DNA from: JAVKFY01 sp040223615
GTDB lineage: Bacteria > Pseudomonadota > Alphaproteobacteria > GCA-2731375
Assembly: GCA_040223615.1 (NCBI GenBank)
Contig: JAVKFY010000033.1
Coordinates: 1-37,987 of the forward strand
DNA length: 37,987 nucleotides
Direction of reading: 5' to 3'
The translations under genes were made by a program, and so were the position numbers. Of this stretch, positions 1 through 7,153 are shown piece after piece; within the stretch, counting starts at the first letter, position 1; each line of letters begins with the position of its first letter. Under the pieces are notes generated by a model. The model saw nothing but the letters and a program-made list of their open reading frames with translations, did no database searches and was not told the origin of the DNA.

Positions 1-11
1 CGGGACAGAAT

Positions 12-31
12 AAGTCCCAGGTTTGGGACTT
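12..31. terminator. Perfect hairpin, possible terminator
   Basis: An 8-bp perfect inverted repeat, AAGTCCCA, with a 4-nt GGTT loop and then TGGGACTT. It lies 110 bp beyond the stop of the minus-strand binding-protein gene, and could end that transcript or one entering from the left. There is no clean U-tract on either side, so a Rho-independent terminator is only possible. A weaker stem (GGTTTG/CAAACC) follows at 53-70. No gene is seen in 1-140. Confidence 0.35.
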
Positions 32-140
32 GTTTGTGGCGGTGTTGGGCCGGGTTTGGCGGGGCAAACCACGTCCCCAAGCTTGCAAAGACGTCGAGGG
101 ATGGGCATAGGCTCGGAAGCGCTTAACCGGACAACTCACC

Positions 141-1904
141 CTATTCCCGCCACCAGGTGTCGATCTGGTAGCCGTAGGCGGCGGTGTAGGCCGGCCACGC
201 CAGGCCGTTCCAGATCGCCAGCCGGTCGCCGGGCTGGTGGAACAGCGGCACCACGTAGTTGCCCCATTGCAGCACCCGGTCCAGCGCGTGGCAGGCGGCG
301 ACCAGTTCCTCGCGGGTCCGGGCCGACACCAGGCGGGCGATCATCGCGTCGACCACGCGGCTTCTGATGCCGGGATAGTTGCGCGAACCGTCCTGGCCGG
401 CGGCGGCCGACGACCAGTAGAAGGCCTGTTCGGTGCCCGGCGACAGCGAGGCGCCCCAGTCGTGGAACACGGCGTCGAAGTCGAAACGGGCGCGGCGTTC
501 GGCATATTGCGCGGAATCGACCAGCCGTACGTCGATGGCGATGCCGAGTCGCGCCAGATTGCGCTTCAGGTGCAGCGCCAGTTTCTCCTGTAGCCGGTCG
601 GTCGCCATGATCTCGAAACCCAGCGTCTGGCCGTCGCGGGTCGCGGCGCCGTCCTTGACCTGCCAGCCGGCGGCCCGCAACAGCTTCTGCGCGGCGCGCA
701 GGTTGGCGCGCATCGCCTGCTGGTCGCCGGCGTCGGGCGGCGCGTAGGCGCCATCGAAAAGCTCGTCGGGAAGGGTCGTCCGGTAGGGTTGCAGCAGCGC
801 CAGTTCGGCCTCGCTCGGCGGCCACGGCGCGGCCAGCTCGCTGCCGGCGAAATAGCTGGCGGTGCGCTCGTAGGCGCCGAAGAACAGCGTCCGGTTCAGC
901 CAGGCGAAGTCGAAGCCGTGGGCGACGGCGCGGCGCACCCGGCTGTCGTCGAACGGCGGCCGGCGCAGGTTCAGGGCCAGGCCGAACATGCCGGCCGGGG
1001 AGCGGTTGGCGAACTGTTGCAGACGGATGTCGCCGGCGCGCGCGGCCGGGGTGTCGTAGGCCTTGGCCCAGCGCTGCGGGTCGGTTTCCAGCCGCACGTC
1101 GTAGGCGCCGGCCAGGAAGGCGGTCAGTGCGGCGTCGCCGTCGCGGTAATAGTCGAAGCGCAACTCGTCGAAATTGTGCCGGCCGCGATAGGCCGGCACG
1201 TCGTCGGTCCAGTGCGGGCGTTGCCGGCGATAGGTGATCGAGCGCCCGGCATCGACCTCGGCGACCTTGTAGGGGCCGCTGGTCAACAACGGGTCGAGGG
1301 TCACGCGATCGAACCGCCGGGTCTCGAAGTCGGCGGCGGAGAAGACGGGCATCAGCGCCAGCAAGAGCGGCAGCTCGCGATTGCCGGGCTGCAACGTGAA
1401 GCGAACCGAGCGCTGGCCGACCACCTTGGCCTCGTCGACCTGGCCGTAATAGGTGCGGTGGTTCGGCCGGCCCCAGCGCCGCAACGTGCGGTAGGAGAAC
1501 AGCACGTCGTGGACCGTCACTTCGCTGCCGTCGTGGAACCGGGCGGCCGGGTTCAGGCGGAAGGTGACCGAGACGCGTTCCGGATCGGTCTTCACGTCCT
1601 CGGCCAGGCCGGCGTAAAGCGCGAACGGCTCGTCCCAGTTGCGCACCAGCAGGCTCTGGTAGGTGAAGCCGAGCCCCGCCGCCGGGCGGCCTCGCACGAT
1701 GAACGGGTTCAGGTTGTCGAAACCGCCGGTGTGCGCCAGGCGCAGCACGCCGCCTTGGGGCGCGTCGGGGTTGGCGTGCGGGAAGCTGACGAAACCCGGC
1801 GGCAGCGCCGGTTCGCCGTGCATGGCGATGGCGTGCTCGGCCTGCGCCGGGGCGGCAGCGAGTATCGCGGCTACAGCGAGACCCACGATCGACACCCACC
1901 TCAC
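141..1904 (-). CDS. ABC transporter periplasmic binding protein, family 5 (YejA/OppA-like)
   Basis: A secreted solute-binding protein of the SBP_bac_5 family, which delivers peptides or similar oligomeric solutes to an inner-membrane ABC permease. The N-terminus is a short basic start, then a hydrophobic stretch (VGLAVAAILAAAPAQA) ending in an AQA-like signal-peptidase site before EHAIAMHGEP. The mature protein has features typical of the YejA branch: HGEPALPPGF, LNPFIVRGRPAAGLGFTYQS, FRLNPAARFHDGSEVT, SGPYKV and the C-terminal IDTWWRE. At about 587 aa it is family length. I chose the GTG at 1904 because GGAGAGG lies 6 nt upstream and it gives the signal peptide an Arg; GTG at 1895 is the alternative, and a TTG at 2024 would only translate the intergenic repeat. 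No permease or ATPase gene adjoins it here, though they may lie left of the window. Substrate unknown. Confidence 0.88.
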   Translation of the reverse strand: MRWVSIVGLAVAAILAAAPAQAEHAIAMHGEPALPPGFVSFPHANPDAPQGGVLRLAHTGGFDNLNPFIVRGRPAAGLGFTYQSLLVRNWDEPFALYAGLAEDVKTDPERVSVTFRLNPAARFHDGSEVTVHDVLFSYRTLRRWGRPNHRTYYGQVDEAKVVGQRSVRFTLQPGNRELPLLLALMPVFSAADFETRRFDRVTLDPLLTSGPYKVAEVDAGRSITYRRQRPHWTDDVPAYRGRHNFDELRFDYYRDGDAALTAFLAGAYDVRLETDPQRWAKAYDTPAARAGDIRLQQFANRSPAGMFGLALNLRRPPFDDSRVRRAVAHGFDFAWLNRTLFFGAYERTASYFAGSELAAPWPPSEAELALLQPYRTTLPDELFDGAYAPPDAGDQQAMRANLRAAQKLLRAAGWQVKDGAATRDGQTLGFEIMATDRLQEKLALHLKRNLARLGIAIDVRLVDSAQYAERRARFDFDAVFHDWGASLSPGTEQAFYWSSAAAGQDGSRNYPGIRSRVVDAMIARLVSARTREELVAACHALDRVLQWGNYVVPLFHQPGDRLAIWNGLAWPAYTAAYGYQIDTWWRE

Positions 1905-2005
1905 CCCGACCCTCTCCCCCCTAAAGGGCGGAGAGGGAGCCGTCAGATCGGCACCCTCCGCTCTCTCTCCGGCCCTGGGGGCGGAGAGAGTTGGGGTGAG
2001 GTGGG
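1895..2005. repeat. Intergenic palindromic repeat, PSPQPSP type, copy A
   Basis: The outer arms CCCACCTCACCCC (1895-1907) and GGGGTGAGGTGGG (1993-2005) are perfect 13-bp inverted repeats. Inside are further C-rich/G-rich hairpins (CCCTCTCCCCCC..GGCGGAGAGGGAG and CTCTCTCCGGCCCTGGGGGCG type). Two more copies are at 30674-30782 and 36292-36400. Its chance translation contains HLTPTLSAPRAGER. It runs into the start region of the binding-protein gene. Confidence 0.9.
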
Positions 2006-2042
2006 GGACTGGCGTTGAGGCCAAGGTGATCAGGTTGGCTAG

Positions 2043-3245
2043 CTAGCTGAGCGCGCTGCGCCGCACGGTCGCATCCGTGCGCTTGACCACGTCGGGCAGG
2101 AGCTTGGTGCCCAGGCCGGGCCCGTCGGGCGCGCGGATCATGCCGTTCTCCAGCGGCGGCAGGTCGGTGACCAGTTCCTGGTACCAGTCGAAATAGGCGG
2201 CGCGGACCATCTCCTGCACCGGGCAGTTGGTGGCGTTCAGCGACAGGTGTACCGAAGCCGTCAGCGAGATCGGGCCGGTGCAGTCGTGCGTGACCACCGG
2301 CAGGTGCCAGGCCTCGGCCATGGCGGCGATCTTGCGCGCCTCGGTGAGGCCGCCGCACCAGCCGATGTCGAACATCGCGTAGCCGACCGCGTTCTGTTCG
2401 AAGAGCTGGCGGAAGGCACCGCGCCCGGCCAGCGTCTCCGAGGCGGTGACGGGGATGCGCGTTGACCGCGCGTACTCCGCCAGGCTGCCGAGGCTGTCCA
2501 TCTTGATCGGGTCCTCGAACCAGAACGGCTCGAACTGTTCCAGGGCGCGGGCAATGCGCTTGGCGGCGGTCAGGCCCCACATCGAGTGCAGTTCGACCAT
2601 GATATCCATTCTGTCGCCGACCGCCTTGCGGATCTTCTCGAACGGTTCCAGCGCCTGGCGCAGTTCCGGGCCGGAGATGCGCAGCCCCTCGTTGGCCTCG
2701 GCGGCGAAGTCGAAGGGCCAGATCTTCATCGCCGTGATGCCCATGTCGAGCAGCGAGTGGGCCAGCTCGTCGGCGCGTTCCAGAAAGCCCTGCAGGTCCT
2801 CGTAGGGTTTGTCGGAGACCCGGTCGAGCGCGAAGGACGCGGTCGACTGGCGCTTCTCCTTGCGCACATATTCGTAGCCGGCGCAGGTATTGTAGACGCG
2901 GATCGCGTCGCGGCTGGCGCCGCCCAGAAGCTGGTGGATCGGCTGGTTGGTGGCCTGGCCCCAGATGTCCCACAGCGCGATGTCGACGCAGCTATTGCCG
3001 CGGGTCTCCGCCGAGGTGGCGCCGAAGCCGAGATAACCGATCAGGTTGCGGCTGTGCCGGTCGACCAGCAACGGGTCCTGGCCCAGCAGGTAGGGCGCGA
3101 CGACGTCGTGGATGTGCGCTTCGGCCGCCGCGACGCCGTAGAACACCTCACCCAGCCCGACCAGTCCGTCGTCGGTGTGCACCTGCGCCCACAGCAGGTT
3201 GGGGAAGTCGTCCAGGCGAACGGTCTCGATTGCCGTGACCTTCAT
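2043..3245 (-). CDS. Mandelate racemase/muconate lactonizing (enolase superfamily) enzyme, sugar-acid dehydratase-like
   Basis: A cytosolic Mg-dependent enzyme of the MR/MLE family, 400 aa. It has an N-terminal capping domain (residues 1-125) and a C-terminal barrel. The visible active-site set is K174 (AMKIWPFDF), E218 and H220 (MVELH), E244 (FEDPI), E270 (ASETLAG) and H320 (THDCTG). The spacing of 26, 26 and 50 residues between the three acids and the last His fits the galactonate-dehydratase pattern, with Glu in place of the usual first Asp. This suggests dehydration of an aldonate or related acid; the exact substrate cannot be read from sequence. The ATG is preceded by AAGGAG. A GCTACACT -10-like box lies in the 116-nt gap upstream, so it may have its own promoter. 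It follows the HlyD gene on the same strand. Confidence 0.88.
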   Translation of the reverse strand: MKVTAIETVRLDDFPNLLWAQVHTDDGLVGLGEVFYGVAAAEAHIHDVVAPYLLGQDPLLVDRHSRNLIGYLGFGATSAETRGNSCVDIALWDIWGQATNQPIHQLLGGASRDAIRVYNTCAGYEYVRKEKRQSTASFALDRVSDKPYEDLQGFLERADELAHSLLDMGITAMKIWPFDFAAEANEGLRISGPELRQALEPFEKIRKAVGDRMDIMVELHSMWGLTAAKRIARALEQFEPFWFEDPIKMDSLGSLAEYARSTRIPVTASETLAGRGAFRQLFEQNAVGYAMFDIGWCGGLTEARKIAAMAEAWHLPVVTHDCTGPISLTASVHLSLNATNCPVQEMVRAAYFDWYQELVTDLPPLENGMIRAPDGPGLGTKLLPDVVKRTDATVRRSALS

Positions 3246-3361
3246 GGCCTTCGCTCCTTGGCGCGGAATCGGGACGAGTGTAGCGGGTGTGGAAGCGGAT
3301 ACCGAGACGGCCGGGATCGACCCGGGCCATTTGCGCGACGTTGCGCGCGGGGCTGATGGGC

Positions 3362-4621
3362 CTATTGCCCGTCGGGCAGCAGCATCACCACGGCGTTGGG
3401 CACGTAGTCGGCGATGCCCCAGTCGTCGAGCAGTTCTTTGACCACGATCTGCAGCGAGCGCTCGCGCTCGGTGTCGATTTCCACCGCGACGCTCATGCCG
3501 GCGCGCAGCTTCTCCAATTGACCGTTGTCGATCAGGTGCAGGCGGACGGGCAGGCGCTGCACCACCTTGACCCAGTTTCCGGACGCGTTCTGCGGCGGCA
3601 ACAGCGCGAATTCGGCGCCGGTCGCCGGGCTCAGGCTGGCGACCTCTGCCTCGTAAGTGATGTCGGGCTGGGCATCGGCCACCAGCGTCGCCTTCTGGCC
3701 GATGACGATATGGGTGAGCTGGGTTTCCTTGAGGTTGGCCTCGATCCAGATCGCGTCACGCTCGATGATCGCGAAGAGCGGCTTGCCCTCCTCGACATAC
3801 TCGCCGATCTGCAGCGAGATGTTGGAGACGATGCCGTCGGCCGGGGCGAAGACGTGGGTGTGGTCGACGTCGAGCTGGGCCCGCTCCAGCGCCGCCAGCG
3901 CCTGCTGGAACTTGGGATGCGACTCGGCCGGCGTGGCCGGATCGCCGCCGAGCTCGGCCAGCACCATGCGGTTGCGCTCGCGCATGGTGGACAGTTCGCG
4001 CTTGGCGATCTCCAGGTTGTTCTCGGCCTCGTCGAGCCGGGCCTGGGTCGATACGCCGCGCGTGTTCAGCGCCGACTGGCGGTCGAACTGGCGCTGCATG
4101 TAGCTGATGCGCTGCTGCGCCTCGCGCACCTGCTGCACGCCGGTGCGGTATTCCGCCTTCATCGACTCGATCTCGGCCTTGGCGTTGCCGAGCGCGGCAC
4201 GTGAGCCGGTGACGGCGATGTCGAACTGGCGCGGATCGATCCGGAACAGGAGCTGGCCGCGTTGCACGAACTGGTTCTCGGCCACGTTGATTTCGATGAC
4301 GCGGCCGTCCAGGTCGGTGCTGATCGCTGCCAGGTTGGCCTTCACGTAGGCGTTCTCGGTGGTGATGTAGCGCGAGCTCTCGGCCCAGATCGACGCGCCG
4401 TAGAGCAGCGCGACCAGCGGCACGCCGATCAGCAATACCGGCCGCAACAGGCCGCGGGTCAGGAAGCGCACGACATTGCGCAGGCGCCAGCGCAGCACGT
4501 GCAGCGGGCGCGGCTGAGCGCGCCGGCGCGGCGGCGGGCTCTCCACGGTCTCCGGACGCGGCGCCTCGCTGGTGGCGGGCCCCGGCTTGTCGGCGGTAGG
4601 GGTGTTCGGGCGGTCGTCCAC
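3362..4621 (-). CDS. HlyD/EmrA-family membrane fusion protein
   Basis: The periplasmic adaptor subunit of a multidrug or metabolite efflux system, 419 aa. A Pro/Arg-rich cytosolic N-terminus (1-57) precedes one membrane helix (about 58-78). A biotinyl-lipoyl-like half (DGRVIEINVAENQFVQRGQLLFRIDP, split by the hairpin) follows, then a long alpha-helical hairpin (about 135-255). The second lipoyl half begins at FAPADGIVSNIS. The block GNWVKVVQRLPVRL near 349-362 is characteristic of the EmrA branch. The start is GTG with a weak ribosome site, 12 nt after the MarR stop, so the two are probably cotranscribed. The usual EmrB-type MFS permease is missing on both sides: downstream is the enolase-superfamily gene, upstream the regulator. 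Confidence 0.9.
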   Translation of the reverse strand: MDDRPNTPTADKPGPATSEAPRPETVESPPPRRRAQPRPLHVLRWRLRNVVRFLTRGLLRPVLLIGVPLVALLYGASIWAESSRYITTENAYVKANLAAISTDLDGRVIEINVAENQFVQRGQLLFRIDPRQFDIAVTGSRAALGNAKAEIESMKAEYRTGVQQVREAQQRISYMQRQFDRQSALNTRGVSTQARLDEAENNLEIAKRELSTMRERNRMVLAELGGDPATPAESHPKFQQALAALERAQLDVDHTHVFAPADGIVSNISLQIGEYVEEGKPLFAIIERDAIWIEANLKETQLTHIVIGQKATLVADAQPDITYEAEVASLSPATGAEFALLPPQNASGNWVKVVQRLPVRLHLIDNGQLEKLRAGMSVAVEIDTERERSLQIVVKELLDDWGIADYVPNAVVMLLPDGQ

Positions 4622-4633
4622 GGTTCGTCTTGC

Positions 4634-5122
4634 CTACTTGCCGGCGCCGTTGGCGGTGCCGTTCTGGCTGTCCAACTCGGCGGCCAGGTTGTCCTTGACG
4701 CGGTCGAGGTAGCCGATCAGCGCGTCATTCTCTTCCGTCGACAGGCCATCGAAGGCGACACCGCGGACCGCGGCGGCACGCGCGCGCATGGTGCGCATCA
4801 GCGGCTCGACCTCGCCAGTGAGATAGACCCGCTTGATCCGGCGATCGGACGGGTCGGGGCGGCGCTCCAGCCAGCCCTTTTCCTCCAGCCGGTCGAGCAG
4901 GCGGCCCAGCGAGGCGCGCTCGATGTCCAGGATCGCGGAAAACTCGGTCTGGGTGATGCCTTCATTGAAGTAGAGGTGGGTCAGCACCCACCATTGCGAG
5001 CGGGTGAGGCCAAGTTCGCGCATCGAGCGGTCGAAGACCGTGCGCATCAGGCGGGCGACGTCGTGGATCAGGAAGCCGATATTGCGGTCGGCGCTCTCAC
5101 GCGGGTCGGGCTGGTCACGCAT
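4634..5122 (-). CDS. MarR-family transcriptional regulator
   Basis: A 162-aa winged-helix repressor. The recognition region TQTEFSAILDIERASLGRLL (58-77) and the wing DPSDRRIKRVYLT (about 90-102) are clear. Flanking helices 14-45 and 105-150 should form the dimer interface. Members of this family respond to small phenolic or amphipathic ligands and usually repress an adjacent efflux operon. The HlyD gene 12 nt downstream fits that role. An imperfect palindrome in the divergent promoter region (5155-5176) is a likely operator. The ATG start is unambiguous, although its Shine-Dalgarno is weak. Confidence 0.92.
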   Translation of the reverse strand: MRDQPDPRESADRNIGFLIHDVARLMRTVFDRSMRELGLTRSQWWVLTHLYFNEGITQTEFSAILDIERASLGRLLDRLEEKGWLERRPDPSDRRIKRVYLTGEVEPLMRTMRARAAAVRGVAFDGLSTEENDALIGYLDRVKDNLAAELDSQNGTANGAGK

Positions 5123-5154
5123 CGCTGTCTCGGTTCGCTCGATAGCCGGGTTGA

Positions 5155-5176
5155 TATTGTTGTCTATGCAACATTA
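5155..5176. promoter_or_regulatory. Candidate MarR operator in divergent intergenic region
   Basis: An imperfect palindrome: TGTTG (5158-5162), a 6-nt spacer, CAACA (5169-5173), with the symmetric outer pairs TA/TA. It sits 33-54 nt upstream of the marR ATG in an AT-richer patch. Position and dyad symmetry suit autoregulation by the MarR protein. The assignment is by location and symmetry only. Confidence 0.5.
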
Positions 5177-5212
5177 AGCCATGTGATTGTCGCATTTGCA
5201 AGCCGGGCGCGG

Positions 5213-5241
5213 TGGACGGGCGTGGCGCCGGTTGCGTAGGC
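5213..5241 (+). promoter_or_regulatory. Candidate promoter for mtnA, possibly leaderless
   Basis: TGGACG (5213-5218), a 17-nt spacer, and GTAGGC (5236-5241) resemble the alphaproteobacterial housekeeping promoter. A start point 6-7 nt after the -10 box falls on or just before the mtnA ATG at 5249. No Shine-Dalgarno is present between them, so the transcript may be leaderless. Confidence 0.45.
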
Positions 5242-5248
5242 TCGCGCC

Positions 5249-6346
5249 ATGCGCGTGAACGGCAAACCCTATCGCACGATCTGGCTGGCGGAAGATGGCC
5301 GGTCGGTCGAGGTCATCGACCAGACCCGCCTGCCGCACGACTTCACGACGCTCAACCTGAAGAGCCTGGACGACGCGGCGGCGGCGATCCGCACCATGGT
5401 GGTGCGTGGCGCGCCGCTGATCGGGGCAACGGCGGCCTATGGCGTCTGCCTGGCGCTGCGCGATGACGCCGGCGACGCCGCCCTCGGGGTCGCCTACGAC
5501 AAGCTGCTGGCGACCCGGCCGACGGCGGTGAACCTGCGCTGGGCGTTGGACGAGATGCGGGCCCTGCTGGCGCCGCTGCCGGTGGAGCGACGAATCGAGG
5601 CGGCCTACGCCAAGGCGGCGGCGATCTGCGACGACGATGCCGAGACCTGCCATGCGATCGGCCGCCACGGCGCCGAGCTGATCGAGGCGGCCTGGGAACG
5701 CAGCGGCAAGGCCCGGCCGGTCAACGTGCTGACGCATTGCAACGCCGGCTGGCTGGCGACGGTCGACTGGGGCACGGCGCTGGCGCCGATCTACCAGGCG
5801 CACGATGCCGGCGTGCCGGTGCATGTCTGGGTCGACGAGACCCGGCCGCGCAACCAGGGCGCGGCGCTCACTGCGTGGGAACTGGGCAGCCACGGCGTCG
5901 ACCACACCGTGATCGTCGACAATGCCGGCGGCCACCTGATGCAGCACGGCGAGGTCGACCTGTGCATCACCGGCACCGACCGGACCACGGCGCACGGCGA
6001 CGTCTGCAACAAGATCGGCACCTACCTGAAGGCGCTGGCGGCGCACGACAACGGCGTGCCGTTCTACGTCGCGCTACCCTACTCGACGATCGACTGGACG
6101 CTGGGCGACGGCGTGCGCGACATCCCGATCGAGCAGCGCGACGCCACCGAGGTGACCGACATCGCCGGGCTCTCGGCCGATGGCAAGACCACGACGGTGC
6201 GCCTGACGCCCGCATCCTCGCGTGCGGCGAACTACGCCTTCGACGTGACCCCGGCGCGGCTGGTCACCGGCCTGATCACCGAGCGCGGCGTCTGCCCCGC
6301 CAGCGCCGAGGGCCTGCTCAGCCTCTATCCCGAACGCGCGGCGTGA
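5249..6346 (+). CDS. mtnA: S-methyl-5-thioribose-1-phosphate isomerase
   Basis: Converts 5-methylthioribose-1-phosphate to 5-methylthioribulose-1-phosphate in methylthioadenosine salvage. The 365-aa protein is family length. It has the substrate loop VVRGAPLIGATAAYG (51-65), the catalytic Cys164 in LTHCNAGWLAT and the catalytic Asp244 in GTDRTTAHGDVCNKIGTY, followed by ALPYSTID. The ATG lacks a ribosome site, in keeping with the leaderless promoter proposed above. Its stop overlaps the next gene's GTG (GTGA), so translation is probably coupled. No other salvage gene (kinase, phosphorylase, dehydratase, dioxygenase) is nearby, so the pathway's other steps must lie elsewhere or be replaced. Confidence 0.96.
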   Translation: MRVNGKPYRTIWLAEDGRSVEVIDQTRLPHDFTTLNLKSLDDAAAAIRTMVVRGAPLIGATAAYGVCLALRDDAGDAALGVAYDKLLATRPTAVNLRWALDEMRALLAPLPVERRIEAAYAKAAAICDDDAETCHAIGRHGAELIEAAWERSGKARPVNVLTHCNAGWLATVDWGTALAPIYQAHDAGVPVHVWVDETRPRNQGAALTAWELGSHGVDHTVIVDNAGGHLMQHGEVDLCITGTDRTTAHGDVCNKIGTYLKALAAHDNGVPFYVALPYSTIDWTLGDGVRDIPIEQRDATEVTDIAGLSADGKTTTVRLTPASSRAANYAFDVTPARLVTGLITERGVCPASAEGLLSLYPERAA

Positions 6347-7149
6347 CTACCCCGACTCGCGAGCAGGCGACCGCCGCCAACCGGGCGGCGTGGGATGCTT
6401 CGGCGGACTATCACCGCACCGACCCGCAGTGGCGGGCGCTGCTCGACGGCTTTGCGACGCCGGGCTTCTCCGTGCTGGACGCGGTGGAGACCGAGATGTT
6501 TGGGCGCCTCGGTGTTGACGGCAAGGCCGTGGCGCAGCTCTGCTGCAACAACGGCCGCGAAATCCTGTCGGTGAAGAACCTGACTGCGGGGCGTTGCGTC
6601 GGCTTCGATCAGTCCGAGAAATTCCTCCAGCAGGCGCGCGAGCTGGCCACGGCCGGCAGCATCGAGGCGGAGTTCGTCGCCACCGACGTCTACGCCATCG
6701 ATTCCGCATATGACGGCGCGTTCGATATTGTGCTGGTCACCATCGGTGCGATCGGCTGGATGCCGGACCTAGCGGCCTTCGTGGCCGTCGCGGCGCGGCT
6801 GCTGCGGCCGGGCGGGCATTTGTTCGTCCACGAGCAGCACCCGATCACCGATATGTTCGATCCGCATTCGCCGACGCCATTCGAGCCCACGGAGCCCTAC
6901 TTCACCGAGCGGCCCTATGTCAGCGACCAGCCCATCGTCTACCACGGCCAGGCGACCGAGGCGGTGGGCGAGTCCTACTGGTACACCCACACGCTGGCGG
7001 ACATCTTCCGGGCCTGCCTGAGCAATGGGCTGGCGATCCGCGACTTCGCCGAGTACCCCGACAACATCTCGTCCGTGGACTGGGCCAAGTACGAGCAGCG
7101 GGCGCCGCGCCTGCCGCTGAGCTACGCTTTGCTGGCAAAAAAGGGTTGA
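6343..7149 (+). CDS. Class I SAM-dependent methyltransferase
   Basis: A 268-aa cytosolic methyltransferase with a Rossmann-fold core. The SAM-binding motif I is a variant, VAQLCCNNGREIL, in place of the usual DxGxGxG. Motif II acid is in CVGFDQSEKFL, then ATDVYAID, FDIVLVTIGAIGWMPDL, and the post-motif LLRPGGHLFVHEQHP. This looks like a recognisable subfamily with the LCCNNG signature, not a decayed gene. I start at GTG 6343 because it forms a 4-nt GTGA overlap with mtnA and begins right before conserved sequence (TREQATAANRAAWD). The open frame continues upstream inside mtnA but there codes nonsense. The methyl acceptor is unknown; coupling to mtnA hints at a small-molecule role. Confidence 0.88.
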   Translation: MTTPTREQATAANRAAWDASADYHRTDPQWRALLDGFATPGFSVLDAVETEMFGRLGVDGKAVAQLCCNNGREILSVKNLTAGRCVGFDQSEKFLQQARELATAGSIEAEFVATDVYAIDSAYDGAFDIVLVTIGAIGWMPDLAAFVAVAARLLRPGGHLFVHEQHPITDMFDPHSPTPFEPTEPYFTERPYVSDQPIVYHGQATEAVGESYWYTHTLADIFRACLSNGLAIRDFAEYPDNISSVDWAKYEQRAPRLPLSYALLAKKG

Positions 7150-7153
7150 GGCT

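Noticed and set aside
789..2018. Long plus-strand open frame opposite the binding-protein gene (409 codons)
   Set aside because: It is antisense to a gene with clear family motifs; its product is a low-complexity Gly/Val/Gln/Arg-rich chain, typical of GC-rich mirror frames.
1905..2024. N-terminal extension of the binding protein from a TTG at 2024
   Set aside because: The extra residues are translation of the PSPQPSP-type repeat and place the signal peptide far from the start.
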